Origin: JBMOUD01 sp049319665
GTDB taxonomy: Bacteria; Pseudomonadota; Gammaproteobacteria; Enterobacterales; Enterobacteriaceae
Direction of reading: 5' to 3'
Length of the DNA: 64,000 nt
NCBI RefSeq assembly: GCF_049319665.1
Contig: NZ_JBMOUD010000014.1
Coordinates: 62,001 to 126,000 of the forward strand
The position numbers and the translations under genes were made by a program. Below, in pieces: positions 16,867 to 25,109 of this stretch; the stretch's first letter is position 1, and each line of letters starts with the position of its first letter. The notes below the pieces were generated by a model that was not told where the DNA came from, did no database searches, and saw only the letters and a program-made list of their open reading frames with translations.

Positions 16867-18813
16867 ATGCGATTCACCATTATTTCGACCAAACCCGGCC
16901 ATCAGCCACCGCAAAGCAGCTGCGATTTTTACCAGCCGGGCGGCACCATTGGACGCGGCACCGATAACAATTTGGTGTTGCCAGACAATGAGAGAATCAT
17001 TTCTCGGTTACAGGCCATTGTGCATATTGCCGCTGACGACGAATGCCGTATTACCAATCGCGGCAATGTCACTCGTGTTGTTCTCAATGATATTCCGTTA
17101 GAGCGTGGCCGCCAGGTTGAGCTTCAAGACGGCGATATCCTTGGTATTGATGACTATTTGATTGAAGTCACTGATTTGACGCCACGCAGCCAACCGGCTA
17201 GTCGCCTGTCTGCCGTGTCTCAACCGATTAGCAAATCGTCTGCTAGCAGACAGGCTGCCCATGCAGCTAAAGATAGCGGGCCTACTGCGGTACCGACCGA
17301 AATTTGGGATAGCCTGATGCAGGAGTTTTCTATCTCCGACAGTATCTCGAGTAGCCGTCAGAAACCGCAGGATGTGCAGAACTTTAATCCGTTTACCGCA
17401 CCGAAAGAGCCGGAACGCAATCCAGAAGATCCACTGGCTCATTTCACTACCAGTAGTGAGCCGCTGTTTGAACAGAAAAGAGTTGATACCGACAAACTGT
17501 TTAGCGAAGACGCGCTGTTTAAAAGCGACAGTATCTTTAATGACGTCACGCCAAGTAGCTTAGTTCCACCGGTTGGCGAACGTGCGCGCGAGACCAAAAA
17601 ACACTCAGCTGATGAGCTCGATCCTTTGGCTCTGTTTGGTGGGAGTGCCGGCGGTCAAAGCCAAACCCGCGGTGACGACCCGCTAGGATTAATGATGGGA
17701 GGCGCAGTTCCACTTACCCAGCCTGACAGTTCAACGCCTGCATCAAAGGCTGCGCCAGAGCGGGAGCAGCAAAACCGCGCCATTCCTATGCCGCCGCCGA
17801 AAGCGCAGGAATCGAGTGATATTCTCTCGACGCTGGGACAGACTTCGTTGAATGATTCGCCATTGTTTGTTGGTGAAGAGTTTGCTGGAGAAGAGTTGGC
17901 GGGTGAAGCTTTTACCAATGAATCTCAGGTAAATAATCACATTGCTGATGAGCGTTTCACTAGCGAAGTGCGCACCGAGCAGCAATCGTTGCAGCGGCAG
18001 GCCGTCCAGCAACAAGAATCTCAGCAGCCACAGGCCGCCAGTGACGCCCAAGATTACGCTGGGATCACCTTGCCAACGCCGCAGGCGGTGCAGCGTCATG
18101 CCGCACAAGTCCCGAAAGGGCGTCTGCGTATTGATCCGGTACAAAGCGGTTCTGGGCAAGCAGATGCGCCATCCAAACCCTCGAGCGGCGATGTGCTGCA
18201 AGGTGAATTGCTCGAAGCATTGCTTGAAGGCATGGGCCTTGGTGATATGAAGCCAGTGCCGCAGTTTGACCGGGAAAATATGCGTCAGCTCGGGCAGATG
18301 CTTAGCATGTTCTCTCAAGGTACGGTGGCATTGCTTTCCTCGCGCTCGATTCTTAAGCGCGGCGTAAAAGCGGATATGACCATGGTGCTGGACGATGCCA
18401 ACAACCCATTCAAGCTGCTGCCGTCCGGAAAAACCGTGCTGATGCAGATGTTTGGTACGCATATGCCGGGCTTTATGCCGCCGAAAAAATCAGTACGTGA
18501 TGCGCTAATCGATTTGCAGGCTCACCAGTTGGGAATGATATCCGGTATTCGCGCCATTATTGCCTCAATGCTGCAGTCCTTTAACCCTGAACAGTTAGAA
18601 GAAGAGGCCAAGCGTGACGGTGCGGTTTCCCGTCTGTCGCTGCCAGCCAGCCGTAAAGCCGCATTGTGGGATCACTTTGTTCGCTGCTATGGCAATACCG
18701 CTGGTGAGATAGAGGATGACTTCCACACACTCTTTGGCGAAGCCTTCCTGCACGCCTATGACATGGAAGTGAATCAGTACAAGGACTCACAAAGCGGATC
18801 GGAAGAACAATGA
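16867..18813 (+). CDS. tagH: T6SS FHA-domain protein TagH (Fha)
   Basis: A 648-residue T6SS Fha protein. Residues about 1-100 are an FHA phosphothreonine-binding domain (GGTIGRGTDNNLVLPD, then ISRLQAIVHI). A long, low-complexity Gln/Ser/Pro-rich linker follows (about 110-420). The C-terminal TagH domain (about 440-640) carries LLEALLEGMGLG and FGTHMPGFMPP. Fha is the target of PpkA kinase and PppA phosphatase in the threonine phosphorylation pathway and activates the apparatus when phosphorylated. The stop overlaps the pppA start (ATGA). Confidence 0.95.
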   Translation: MRFTIISTKPGHQPPQSSCDFYQPGGTIGRGTDNNLVLPDNERIISRLQAIVHIAADDECRITNRGNVTRVVLNDIPLERGRQVELQDGDILGIDDYLIEVTDLTPRSQPASRLSAVSQPISKSSASRQAAHAAKDSGPTAVPTEIWDSLMQEFSISDSISSSRQKPQDVQNFNPFTAPKEPERNPEDPLAHFTTSSEPLFEQKRVDTDKLFSEDALFKSDSIFNDVTPSSLVPPVGERARETKKHSADELDPLALFGGSAGGQSQTRGDDPLGLMMGGAVPLTQPDSSTPASKAAPEREQQNRAIPMPPPKAQESSDILSTLGQTSLNDSPLFVGEEFAGEELAGEAFTNESQVNNHIADERFTSEVRTEQQSLQRQAVQQQESQQPQAASDAQDYAGITLPTPQAVQRHAAQVPKGRLRIDPVQSGSGQADAPSKPSSGDVLQGELLEALLEGMGLGDMKPVPQFDRENMRQLGQMLSMFSQGTVALLSSRSILKRGVKADMTMVLDDANNPFKLLPSGKTVLMQMFGTHMPGFMPPKKSVRDALIDLQAHQLGMISGIRAIIASMLQSFNPEQLEEEAKRDGAVSRLSLPASRKAALWDHFVRCYGNTAGEIEDDFHTLFGEAFLHAYDMEVNQYKDSQSGSEEQ

Positions 18814-19604
18814 ATATCACTACCGCCTCACTCTCCGCGCAGGGAGCCCGCGCGAGCAATCAGGATCAAACCGGCGAAACCATAGGCGAACGTTCTGCCT
18901 GTTTCGTCGTGTGCGACGGTATCGCCGGTTTACCCGGCGGTGACGTGGCGGCAGAACTGGCGCGTGATGCCATCATTTCGAACTTTGATGGTGATAATCA
19001 TCTGAATGCCCAGCACATCCGCCAATATGTTAACGATGCCAACCGGGCGATTCGTACCAAGCAAAAAGCGGTGCAGGAATACCATCGGATGGGGACGACG
19101 CTGGTCAGCCTGTTTATTGACCGCGATTACCAGCTAGCTTATTGGGCGCATGCGGGGGATAGCCGTCTGTATTTATTCCGTCGAGGCTGGCTCTACCACG
19201 TCACGGCCGATCACAGCCTGGTGCAGCAGATGAAAGATGCGGGTCACCAGATAGAAGGGTTGAACAACAACTTACTCTATTTTGCGCTGGGAATGGGCGA
19301 TGAAGATCGTGAAGCCAGCTACAGCGATGTGGTGCCGATTGAGGATGGAGATGCGTTCTTACTCTGTACCGATGGCTTCTGGCATGGGGTCAGTGAAGAA
19401 CAGATGAAACAGTCGCTGCATATGGTGAATAACCCGCAGGAATGGCTGACCTTAATGAATCAAATTATTTTGAAAAATGAAGACAACGCGCAGGGTAAAC
19501 AGGATAACTATAGCGCCGTCGCCGTCTGGGTGGGTTCGCCTCAGGATACGACACTGCTGCATACGCTTTCTGACGCGGCGCAGTTTTTCCCTCTTCGTGA
19601 TTGA
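18810..19604 (+). CDS. pppA: T6SS PP2C-type phosphatase PppA
   Basis: A 264-residue PP2C Ser/Thr phosphatase. Motifs in order: GARASNQDQTGE near the start, VVCDGIAGLPGGDVAAELA with the metal-binding Asp (about 33-50), MGTTLVSLFI, YWAHAGDSRLYLF (about 110-122), LCTDGFWHGV (about 186-195) and QDNYSAVAVWV. All metal ligands appear intact. It would dephosphorylate Fha and restrain firing, opposing PpkA. It overlaps tagH by four bases. Confidence 0.95.
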   Translation: MNITTASLSAQGARASNQDQTGETIGERSACFVVCDGIAGLPGGDVAAELARDAIISNFDGDNHLNAQHIRQYVNDANRAIRTKQKAVQEYHRMGTTLVSLFIDRDYQLAYWAHAGDSRLYLFRRGWLYHVTADHSLVQQMKDAGHQIEGLNNNLLYFALGMGDEDREASYSDVVPIEDGDAFLLCTDGFWHGVSEEQMKQSLHMVNNPQEWLTLMNQIILKNEDNAQGKQDNYSAVAVWVGSPQDTTLLHTLSDAAQFFPLRD

Positions 19605-19625
19605 TACCGGCTTACAAGGATTTTT

Positions 19626-20666
19626 ATGAAACTTTGGCTTTCTGGTTTGGCTCTGCTCGTCATATCCGCCGGTGTTCAGGCGGAAAACTACCGTATCGTA
19701 CAATCGCCATCGCAAAAACTGGATGTCTGGATCGACAATATTAAAGACAACACGCCGAAAAGTTGGTGTGGCGGCGATCTGCCACTGCGCATCGTCGCTA
19801 ATGGCGAAAAAAACGTTCACCTGCTGAACAGCTTTATGCCGCGTCTGGGGTCTTTGCTAGAAAGTCAGTGCCGCACGTTAAATGTCGTGCATTGGACATT
19901 TACCGCGCCGGACGGCACGACGCTTAACCAGGGTATCGCTAAAAAATCTGGCGAATGGGCGCCGATTGTTGCCGCTGAGACGGTCAGCACGGAGGTAGTC
20001 AGCACTGCCACGGCGACCACAACCACAGATACGGCTAGCGCGGCGACGACAAATGCTACTCCAAGCGTTGTTGCCCCTGCGGCTGTTCGCCCTGAAACCT
20101 TATCTCCTGCGGCTGACCACTCACCTTGGCTGGAATTTAAACTGCTAAGCGGTTGCCACCTGCGTACCTTCTGGAATGACAGTGCCAGCTCACCAACGCT
20201 GTTTATCCCAGATCAAGGCGCTGGAAAATGTGAAAAAGTGGGTTGGTTGAATGGTCGTAGCGATGTGATTCAACTTAACAAAGGCGTTGAGAAAAAGCTC
20301 ACCATGACCTTTGTTGATGGTTTCCCGATTAGCGGTCTGAGCAAAAATGCCGATATCGAAAGCCTGCTGATTACTACGGTTAACAACGAACGTATGGTAC
20401 TGAGCGATGCGCATTCAGACCAAAGCTGGATGATCCTGCCTTACGTTTCTAGTCTCAACGGCTGGAAAGCCGATGGTACCGTGGCGGTGGAAGTCTCACA
20501 TGAACTGGCCAGCGATGAAGTGCGCCTCAATGCGCGTCTGGATGATGTGCGCAAAGTCTGGTCTGCACTGCTGGAGCCGGGAACCAAGCTGAATATTGTA
20601 TTGGTCGATGCCTTATATCCACAACTGCGCAATCCGGCGGCAAGTGCTTACCGGACAGTGAAGTAA
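19626..20666 (+). CDS. Periplasmic T6SS-cluster protein of unknown function
   Basis: A 346-residue exported protein with a signal peptide (1-19, ending GVQAEN). Residues about 20-115 form one domain with a CGG and a later Cys, then a Thr/Ala-rich linker (about 118-160), then a second domain (about 165-346) with CHLRTFWND and ESLLITTVNNE. I do not recognise the family and reject a TagO (VasI) call because its usual pattern is absent. Its position between pppA and tagJ suggests a periplasmic role tied to sensing or the phosphorylation pathway, as an inference. Confidence 0.7.
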   Translation: MKLWLSGLALLVISAGVQAENYRIVQSPSQKLDVWIDNIKDNTPKSWCGGDLPLRIVANGEKNVHLLNSFMPRLGSLLESQCRTLNVVHWTFTAPDGTTLNQGIAKKSGEWAPIVAAETVSTEVVSTATATTTTDTASAATTNATPSVVAPAAVRPETLSPAADHSPWLEFKLLSGCHLRTFWNDSASSPTLFIPDQGAGKCEKVGWLNGRSDVIQLNKGVEKKLTMTFVDGFPISGLSKNADIESLLITTVNNERMVLSDAHSDQSWMILPYVSSLNGWKADGTVAVEVSHELASDEVRLNARLDDVRKVWSALLEPGTKLNIVLVDALYPQLRNPAASAYRTVK

Positions 20667-20703
20667 TTGAAGCAATTCAATACATTGACGTAAGGAGTCA
20701 GGA

Positions 20704-21525
20704 ATGACGATCAATACCCTGTATCAACAATTAGCGGGCACTTCGCTCAGCGACAGTCTGGCGCGTTTGGAAAGCGAGATTAAAGCACAGCCGGCTAACG
20801 CCGATTTGCGTGCCGCTTTTGTACAACTGCTCTGTTTGTCTGGCAATTGGGCTCGGGCGCTCGTCCAACTGAAAAGCTGGCTAGCACTCAAACCACAGGC
20901 CAAGCCAACGGTAACGTTATTGCAGCAGGCCATCAGCGGTGAGCAGCAGCGTATCGACGTTATGGCAGGACGCGCTCGCCCGCACATGCCAGATACGCAA
21001 TGGCCGTGGGTTGCGGCGATGGTTTCCGCGCTTGGCGAACAGGGTGATGCCTCTCATCAACGCCGTCATGCGGCGCTGGCACAAGCGGATGTGAATCCCG
21101 CAGAAATCACCCTCCAGGACGGCAGCGTGCATCACAGCGGCTGGCTAATGGATGGCGATGCTCGCCTGGGGCCAGTTTGTGAGGTCATCGTCAACGGTCG
21201 TTATGCCTGGCTACCTTTTAGCGCTATCGAAGAGATGCGTTTTCAGGCGCCGGCCAGCGTCACTGATTTAGTATGGCGACATACTTCGGTGCGTCTGGTC
21301 GATGGCACGGAACAAGTGTGTCAAATCCCGGCTCGTTATCCGTTAACTGAACCTAGCGAAGAACGCTTCTTGCTGGCACGGGCGACCGAGTGGCAAGCGC
21401 TGGATGGCGATGAATCACAATATCTGGGCCACGGTCAGAAAGTGTGGCTGAACGATAGCGAGGAATTCCCGCTGTTAACGCTAGAAACGCTGACTTTCAG
21501 TGCGGGTGATGCTGGGCATGAATAA
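20704..21525 (+). CDS. tagJ: T6SS accessory protein TagJ
   Basis: A 273-residue ImpE/SciE-family protein. The N-terminal half is a TPR-like helical region (ANADLRAAFVQLLCLSGNWARAL, in two pieces, about 36-58), the C-terminal half the ImpE beta-domain (GRYAWLPFSAIEEMRF; VWRHTSVRLVDG). TagJ binds the sheath subunit TssB in systems where it occurs and may help ClpV-mediated disassembly. It overlaps the tssE start. Confidence 0.9.
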   Translation: MTINTLYQQLAGTSLSDSLARLESEIKAQPANADLRAAFVQLLCLSGNWARALVQLKSWLALKPQAKPTVTLLQQAISGEQQRIDVMAGRARPHMPDTQWPWVAAMVSALGEQGDASHQRRHAALAQADVNPAEITLQDGSVHHSGWLMDGDARLGPVCEVIVNGRYAWLPFSAIEEMRFQAPASVTDLVWRHTSVRLVDGTEQVCQIPARYPLTEPSEERFLLARATEWQALDGDESQYLGHGQKVWLNDSEEFPLLTLETLTFSAGDAGHE

Positions 21526-22084
21526 GCCGCGCGGAGAAGAGAATGATCTGCTGCGTGGCGGCTGGCGTCAGCGCAGTAAGCAAGAGTCAGTCGGCGCGCG
21601 TGACAAAATGCAGCCGTCGTTGCTTGACCGCCTGACCGATGATGCGCCGGAAAAACGTCAGGAACCGGCTAATAGCAATTTAATCTCACACAGCATGTTA
21701 CGCCGCCATGTATTACGTGATTTGCAATGGCTGTTTAATACCATCAATAACGAAGCCCAGCAGGATTTAAGCGGTGTCGATCAGGTACGCCGCTCGGTGC
21801 TTAACTTTGGTATCGCGCCACTGGCCGGTCAGCGCATGTCAGATATTGAATGGCAAGATATCCAGCGCAAACTGACGGAGGCCATTTTGCACTTCGAGCC
21901 GCGTATTTTGCCACAGGGATTACAGGTGCGCTGCGTATCCGATACTAAATCTCTCGACTTACACAACGTGTTGTCGATAGAAATAAAAGGGCGTTTGTGG
22001 TGCGTACCTTATCCGCTGGAATTTCTATTTCGTACTGATGTGGATCTGGAAAACGGCCACTTTGAGCTTAAAGACGCGGGGTAA
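21518..22084 (+). CDS. tssE: T6SS baseplate gp25-like protein TssE
   Basis: A 188-residue TssE, homologous to phage T4 gp25, which joins the sheath to the baseplate. The family pattern includes PSLLDRLTDD (about 31-40), VRRSVLNFGIAPLAG, ILHFEPRILPQGLQV and RTDVDLENGHFEL. The ATG at 21518 overlaps the tagJ stop by eight bases; GTG 21500 and ATG 21509 are upstream alternatives. Confidence 0.94.
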   Translation: MNKPRGEENDLLRGGWRQRSKQESVGARDKMQPSLLDRLTDDAPEKRQEPANSNLISHSMLRRHVLRDLQWLFNTINNEAQQDLSGVDQVRRSVLNFGIAPLAGQRMSDIEWQDIQRKLTEAILHFEPRILPQGLQVRCVSDTKSLDLHNVLSIEIKGRLWCVPYPLEFLFRTDVDLENGHFELKDAG

Positions 22085-22086
22085 GC

Positions 22087-23958
22087 ATGGACAGTAAACT
22101 GCTCGAATATTACAACCGTGAACTGGCATATCTGCGTGAAATGGGCGCGGAATTTGCCGAACGTTACCCCAAAGTGGCCGGGCGTCTTGGCATGCGCGGT
22201 ATCGAAGTCGCTGACCCCTATGTTGAACGCTTGATGGAAGGTTTTGCCTTTCTGACCTCGCGCGTACAACTGAAAATGGATGCTGAGTTCCCGCGTTTTT
22301 CGCAGCGTTTATTGGAAATGATCGCCCCAAACTATTTGGCACCTACGCCGTCGATGGCCATTGCTGAACTGCATCCAGATAATGGCAAAGGCGATTTGAG
22401 CAACGGCTTTGTGGTGCCACGTGGCACGATGATGGACAGTCAGGCGCTGAAAAAAAACGGCGTGACGTGCAGCTACACCACCGCACACGACGTTACCCTG
22501 CTGCCGCTGACTATCAGTCAGGTAGAACTCGGCGGCGTGCCCGCCGATGCGCCGCTTAGTCAGTTGGGGTTAAGCCAGCGTGGTGCAGTCAGTGCATTAC
22601 GTATTCGCGTGGCCTGTGACGGGCCGGTGAATCTGGCGCATCTTGATTTCAATCGCCTGGACTTGTTCTTGAGCGGGCCGGATATTCAGGCGCTAAAACT
22701 CCTCGAATTGTTGATGGAACATCAGGTCGGGATCTTCTGCCAAAGCGTGGGGGCTAACCCGCAGCGTATTGTGCTCAAAGATGATGCTTTACGTCAGGAA
22801 GGATTCGCCGCCGATCAGGCGCTGTTGCCAGATGACTTACGTAACTTCGACGGCTATCGCTTGCTACAAGAGTATTTTGCTTTCCCGGCGCGTTTTCAGT
22901 TTATTAGCGTCAGCGGTTTACGGCCTTTACTGGCACCAAGCGGCGAGGCAAAAGCCTTCGACATTATTGTTTTACTGGACAAGACCGACACCCAGCTTGA
23001 GCGCGTCGTTGATAAAAGCCATCTTGCGCTGCACTGCACGCCGGTGATTAACCTGTTTCCGAAAATAGCCGAGCGGCAAAAAATCAGCGATAGCCAGCAT
23101 GAATATCATCTGGTGGTGGATAATATTCGCCCGCTGGATTACGAAATTTTTGCTGTCAACAAGCTGTATGCCAGCGTTGACGGCCAGCGTGATGACCAGG
23201 TATTTCGCCCATTCTGGAGTACCTGGAGCCGTGATGATGGCAACTATGGCGCGTATTTCTCGCTGCGCCGCGAACAGCGTGCACTCTCAGAACACGCGCT
23301 ACGCTACGGTACGCGTACCGGCTATGTAGGCTCTGAAGTGTTTGCCTCGCTGGTGGATGAACATCACACCCCGTGGCGCGATGATTTGCGCTATATCACC
23401 GCAGAAGTGCTGTGTACCAGCCGTGATTTGCCGCTGATGTTACAGCAGGATTTGGGGCAGTTTGTGTTGGCGGACTCTTTGCCTGTGCGTTCACTTACGC
23501 TGCGCAACGGCCCAACGCCGCCACGACCTGCGCTGGCCGAAGGACTGAGTACCTGGCGGTTGATCAGTCAATTGCAGATGAACTATTTAAGCCTGATGGA
23601 CAGCGAAGAGGGCGAAGGGGCGGCGGCATTACGTCAATTGCTGGGTCTGTATGCGCAACTGGCCGATGCGCCGGTGGCACGACAAATCGAAGGTATCCGC
23701 CACTGCGTACTGGAACCGGTTCATCGCCGGGTACCCGAACCGGGGCCGATAGTGTTTGCCCGCGGCGTGGGTATCACGCTGACCGTCGATGAACAGGCAT
23801 TCTCTGGCTCAAGCCCGTGGTTACTCGGTAGCGTGCTCGAGCGTATGTTTGCTCGTCTGGTGGCCTTAAACAGTTTTACCGAGTTCACGCTCAAGAGCCA
23901 ACAGCGCGGTGAAATAGGCTATTGGGCGCCGCGCATGGGTAAAAGGGCGCTGATATGA
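22087..23958 (+). CDS. tssF: T6SS baseplate subunit TssF
   Basis: A 623-residue TssF (VasA/ImpG), the normal length. The start LLEYYNRELAYLREMGAEFAERYPKVAGRL is diagnostic in three adjacent blocks, with VERLMEGFAFLTSRVQ and FPRFSQRLLEMIAPNYLAPTPS following. TssF and TssG form the wedge of the baseplate around the VgrG hub. It begins two bases after tssE and overlaps tssG by four. Confidence 0.96.
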   Translation: MDSKLLEYYNRELAYLREMGAEFAERYPKVAGRLGMRGIEVADPYVERLMEGFAFLTSRVQLKMDAEFPRFSQRLLEMIAPNYLAPTPSMAIAELHPDNGKGDLSNGFVVPRGTMMDSQALKKNGVTCSYTTAHDVTLLPLTISQVELGGVPADAPLSQLGLSQRGAVSALRIRVACDGPVNLAHLDFNRLDLFLSGPDIQALKLLELLMEHQVGIFCQSVGANPQRIVLKDDALRQEGFAADQALLPDDLRNFDGYRLLQEYFAFPARFQFISVSGLRPLLAPSGEAKAFDIIVLLDKTDTQLERVVDKSHLALHCTPVINLFPKIAERQKISDSQHEYHLVVDNIRPLDYEIFAVNKLYASVDGQRDDQVFRPFWSTWSRDDGNYGAYFSLRREQRALSEHALRYGTRTGYVGSEVFASLVDEHHTPWRDDLRYITAEVLCTSRDLPLMLQQDLGQFVLADSLPVRSLTLRNGPTPPRPALAEGLSTWRLISQLQMNYLSLMDSEEGEGAAALRQLLGLYAQLADAPVARQIEGIRHCVLEPVHRRVPEPGPIVFARGVGITLTVDEQAFSGSSPWLLGSVLERMFARLVALNSFTEFTLKSQQRGEIGYWAPRMGKRALI

Positions 23959-25040
23959 GTGACGCCGGGCACAATGCCGAATACCACGGCGACAATCAAG
24001 CTGAGCCAAACGTCGAGCCTATTCGTCGCCTGACGCGCTTACCGGCGAATTTCTGGGATGCCTTAATGGCTGCGCCCTGGCGCTATGACTTGTTCCAGTT
24101 GTTGCGTCGTTTGGATGCCCAGGGGGGAGAGCGCTACCCGCTGGGACGTGCTCCGCTACCGCGTTTTGAGCCGTTGCGTATCGGCCAGCATCCTTCTATG
24201 GCGTTTGCGCCTTCGACGCTGGCAAACGTCAGCGTACGAGAAAACACCTCGTTGCATGAGGTATCGATTTTCAGCTTTGGCCTGTTTGGGCCGAATGGTC
24301 CGCTGCCGGTGCATATGACTGAATATGCCCGCGAGCGCATTTATCACCACCAAGACGATAGCCTGAGTGCCTTCGCCGATATTTTTCAACATCGCCTGAC
24401 GCTGCTGTTCTTTCGCGCCTGGGCCGATGCCCAGCCGACCGCCTCGCTAGATCGCGGTGATAATAAGCGCTTTGAGCAGTATCTGGCATCGCTTATCGGT
24501 ATGGGGCAGCCGGGGCAGCTTGAAAAGGGCAGTCTTAACGATCATGCGCGTTTTAACCTTGCCGGGCATCTCACGCGCAATGGGCGAGATGCTGAAGGGC
24601 TGGTGAAAATTTTACGTCATTACTTCCAGGTGCCCGTCACCTTGGTTGAAAACGTGCCGCAGTGGATGCCACTTTCTACAAGGGAACAAGCACAGTTGGG
24701 GGCCGGCCGCCGCCTGCCGCGTATGGGGCAATCGGCGTTTCTGGGCGTTGCGGTACGCGACGTACAGCACAAATTTCGCCTCGAACTCGGGCCATTAGAT
24801 CTCGAAACCTATCAGCGCTTTTTACCCGGTTCCCCTTGGGTGACCGAGTTACGCGACTGGCTGCGTCAGTATTTGGGTATCGAATTTCAGTGGGATGTGC
24901 GCCTGTTGCTCAGTGAAGAGGCAGTCGCGGGTACCGCGCTCGGTGGGCAAACCCGCCTCGGTTATAGCACCTGGCTGGGGCATCAGCCGCAGCCGCAAGC
25001 GCGTGGAGATCTGTGCTTTAGCCTGGAAAACCCGGCATAA
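23955..25040 (+). CDS. tssG: T6SS baseplate subunit TssG
   Basis: A 361-residue TssG (VasB/ImpH). Family pattern: PWRYDLFQLLRRLDAQ (about 41-56), FAPSTLANVSV, FGLFGPNGPLPVHMTEYARER, and LGYSTWLG near the end. It overlaps tssF by an ATGA junction. TssG is the partner of TssF in the baseplate wedge. Confidence 0.95.
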   Translation: MSDAGHNAEYHGDNQAEPNVEPIRRLTRLPANFWDALMAAPWRYDLFQLLRRLDAQGGERYPLGRAPLPRFEPLRIGQHPSMAFAPSTLANVSVRENTSLHEVSIFSFGLFGPNGPLPVHMTEYARERIYHHQDDSLSAFADIFQHRLTLLFFRAWADAQPTASLDRGDNKRFEQYLASLIGMGQPGQLEKGSLNDHARFNLAGHLTRNGRDAEGLVKILRHYFQVPVTLVENVPQWMPLSTREQAQLGAGRRLPRMGQSAFLGVAVRDVQHKFRLELGPLDLETYQRFLPGSPWVTELRDWLRQYLGIEFQWDVRLLLSEEAVAGTALGGQTRLGYSTWLGHQPQPQARGDLCFSLENPA

Positions 25041-25109
25041 ATTTTATCTCTGGGTTATCGATATTTTTGTTTGTCGTGTCAATCACGCTCATTATCAATG
25101 GAACCGATT

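Noticed and set aside
19626..20666. Calling this gene TagO/VasI
   Set aside because: The expected Cys and YD-containing start of the TagO family is absent; only position would support it.
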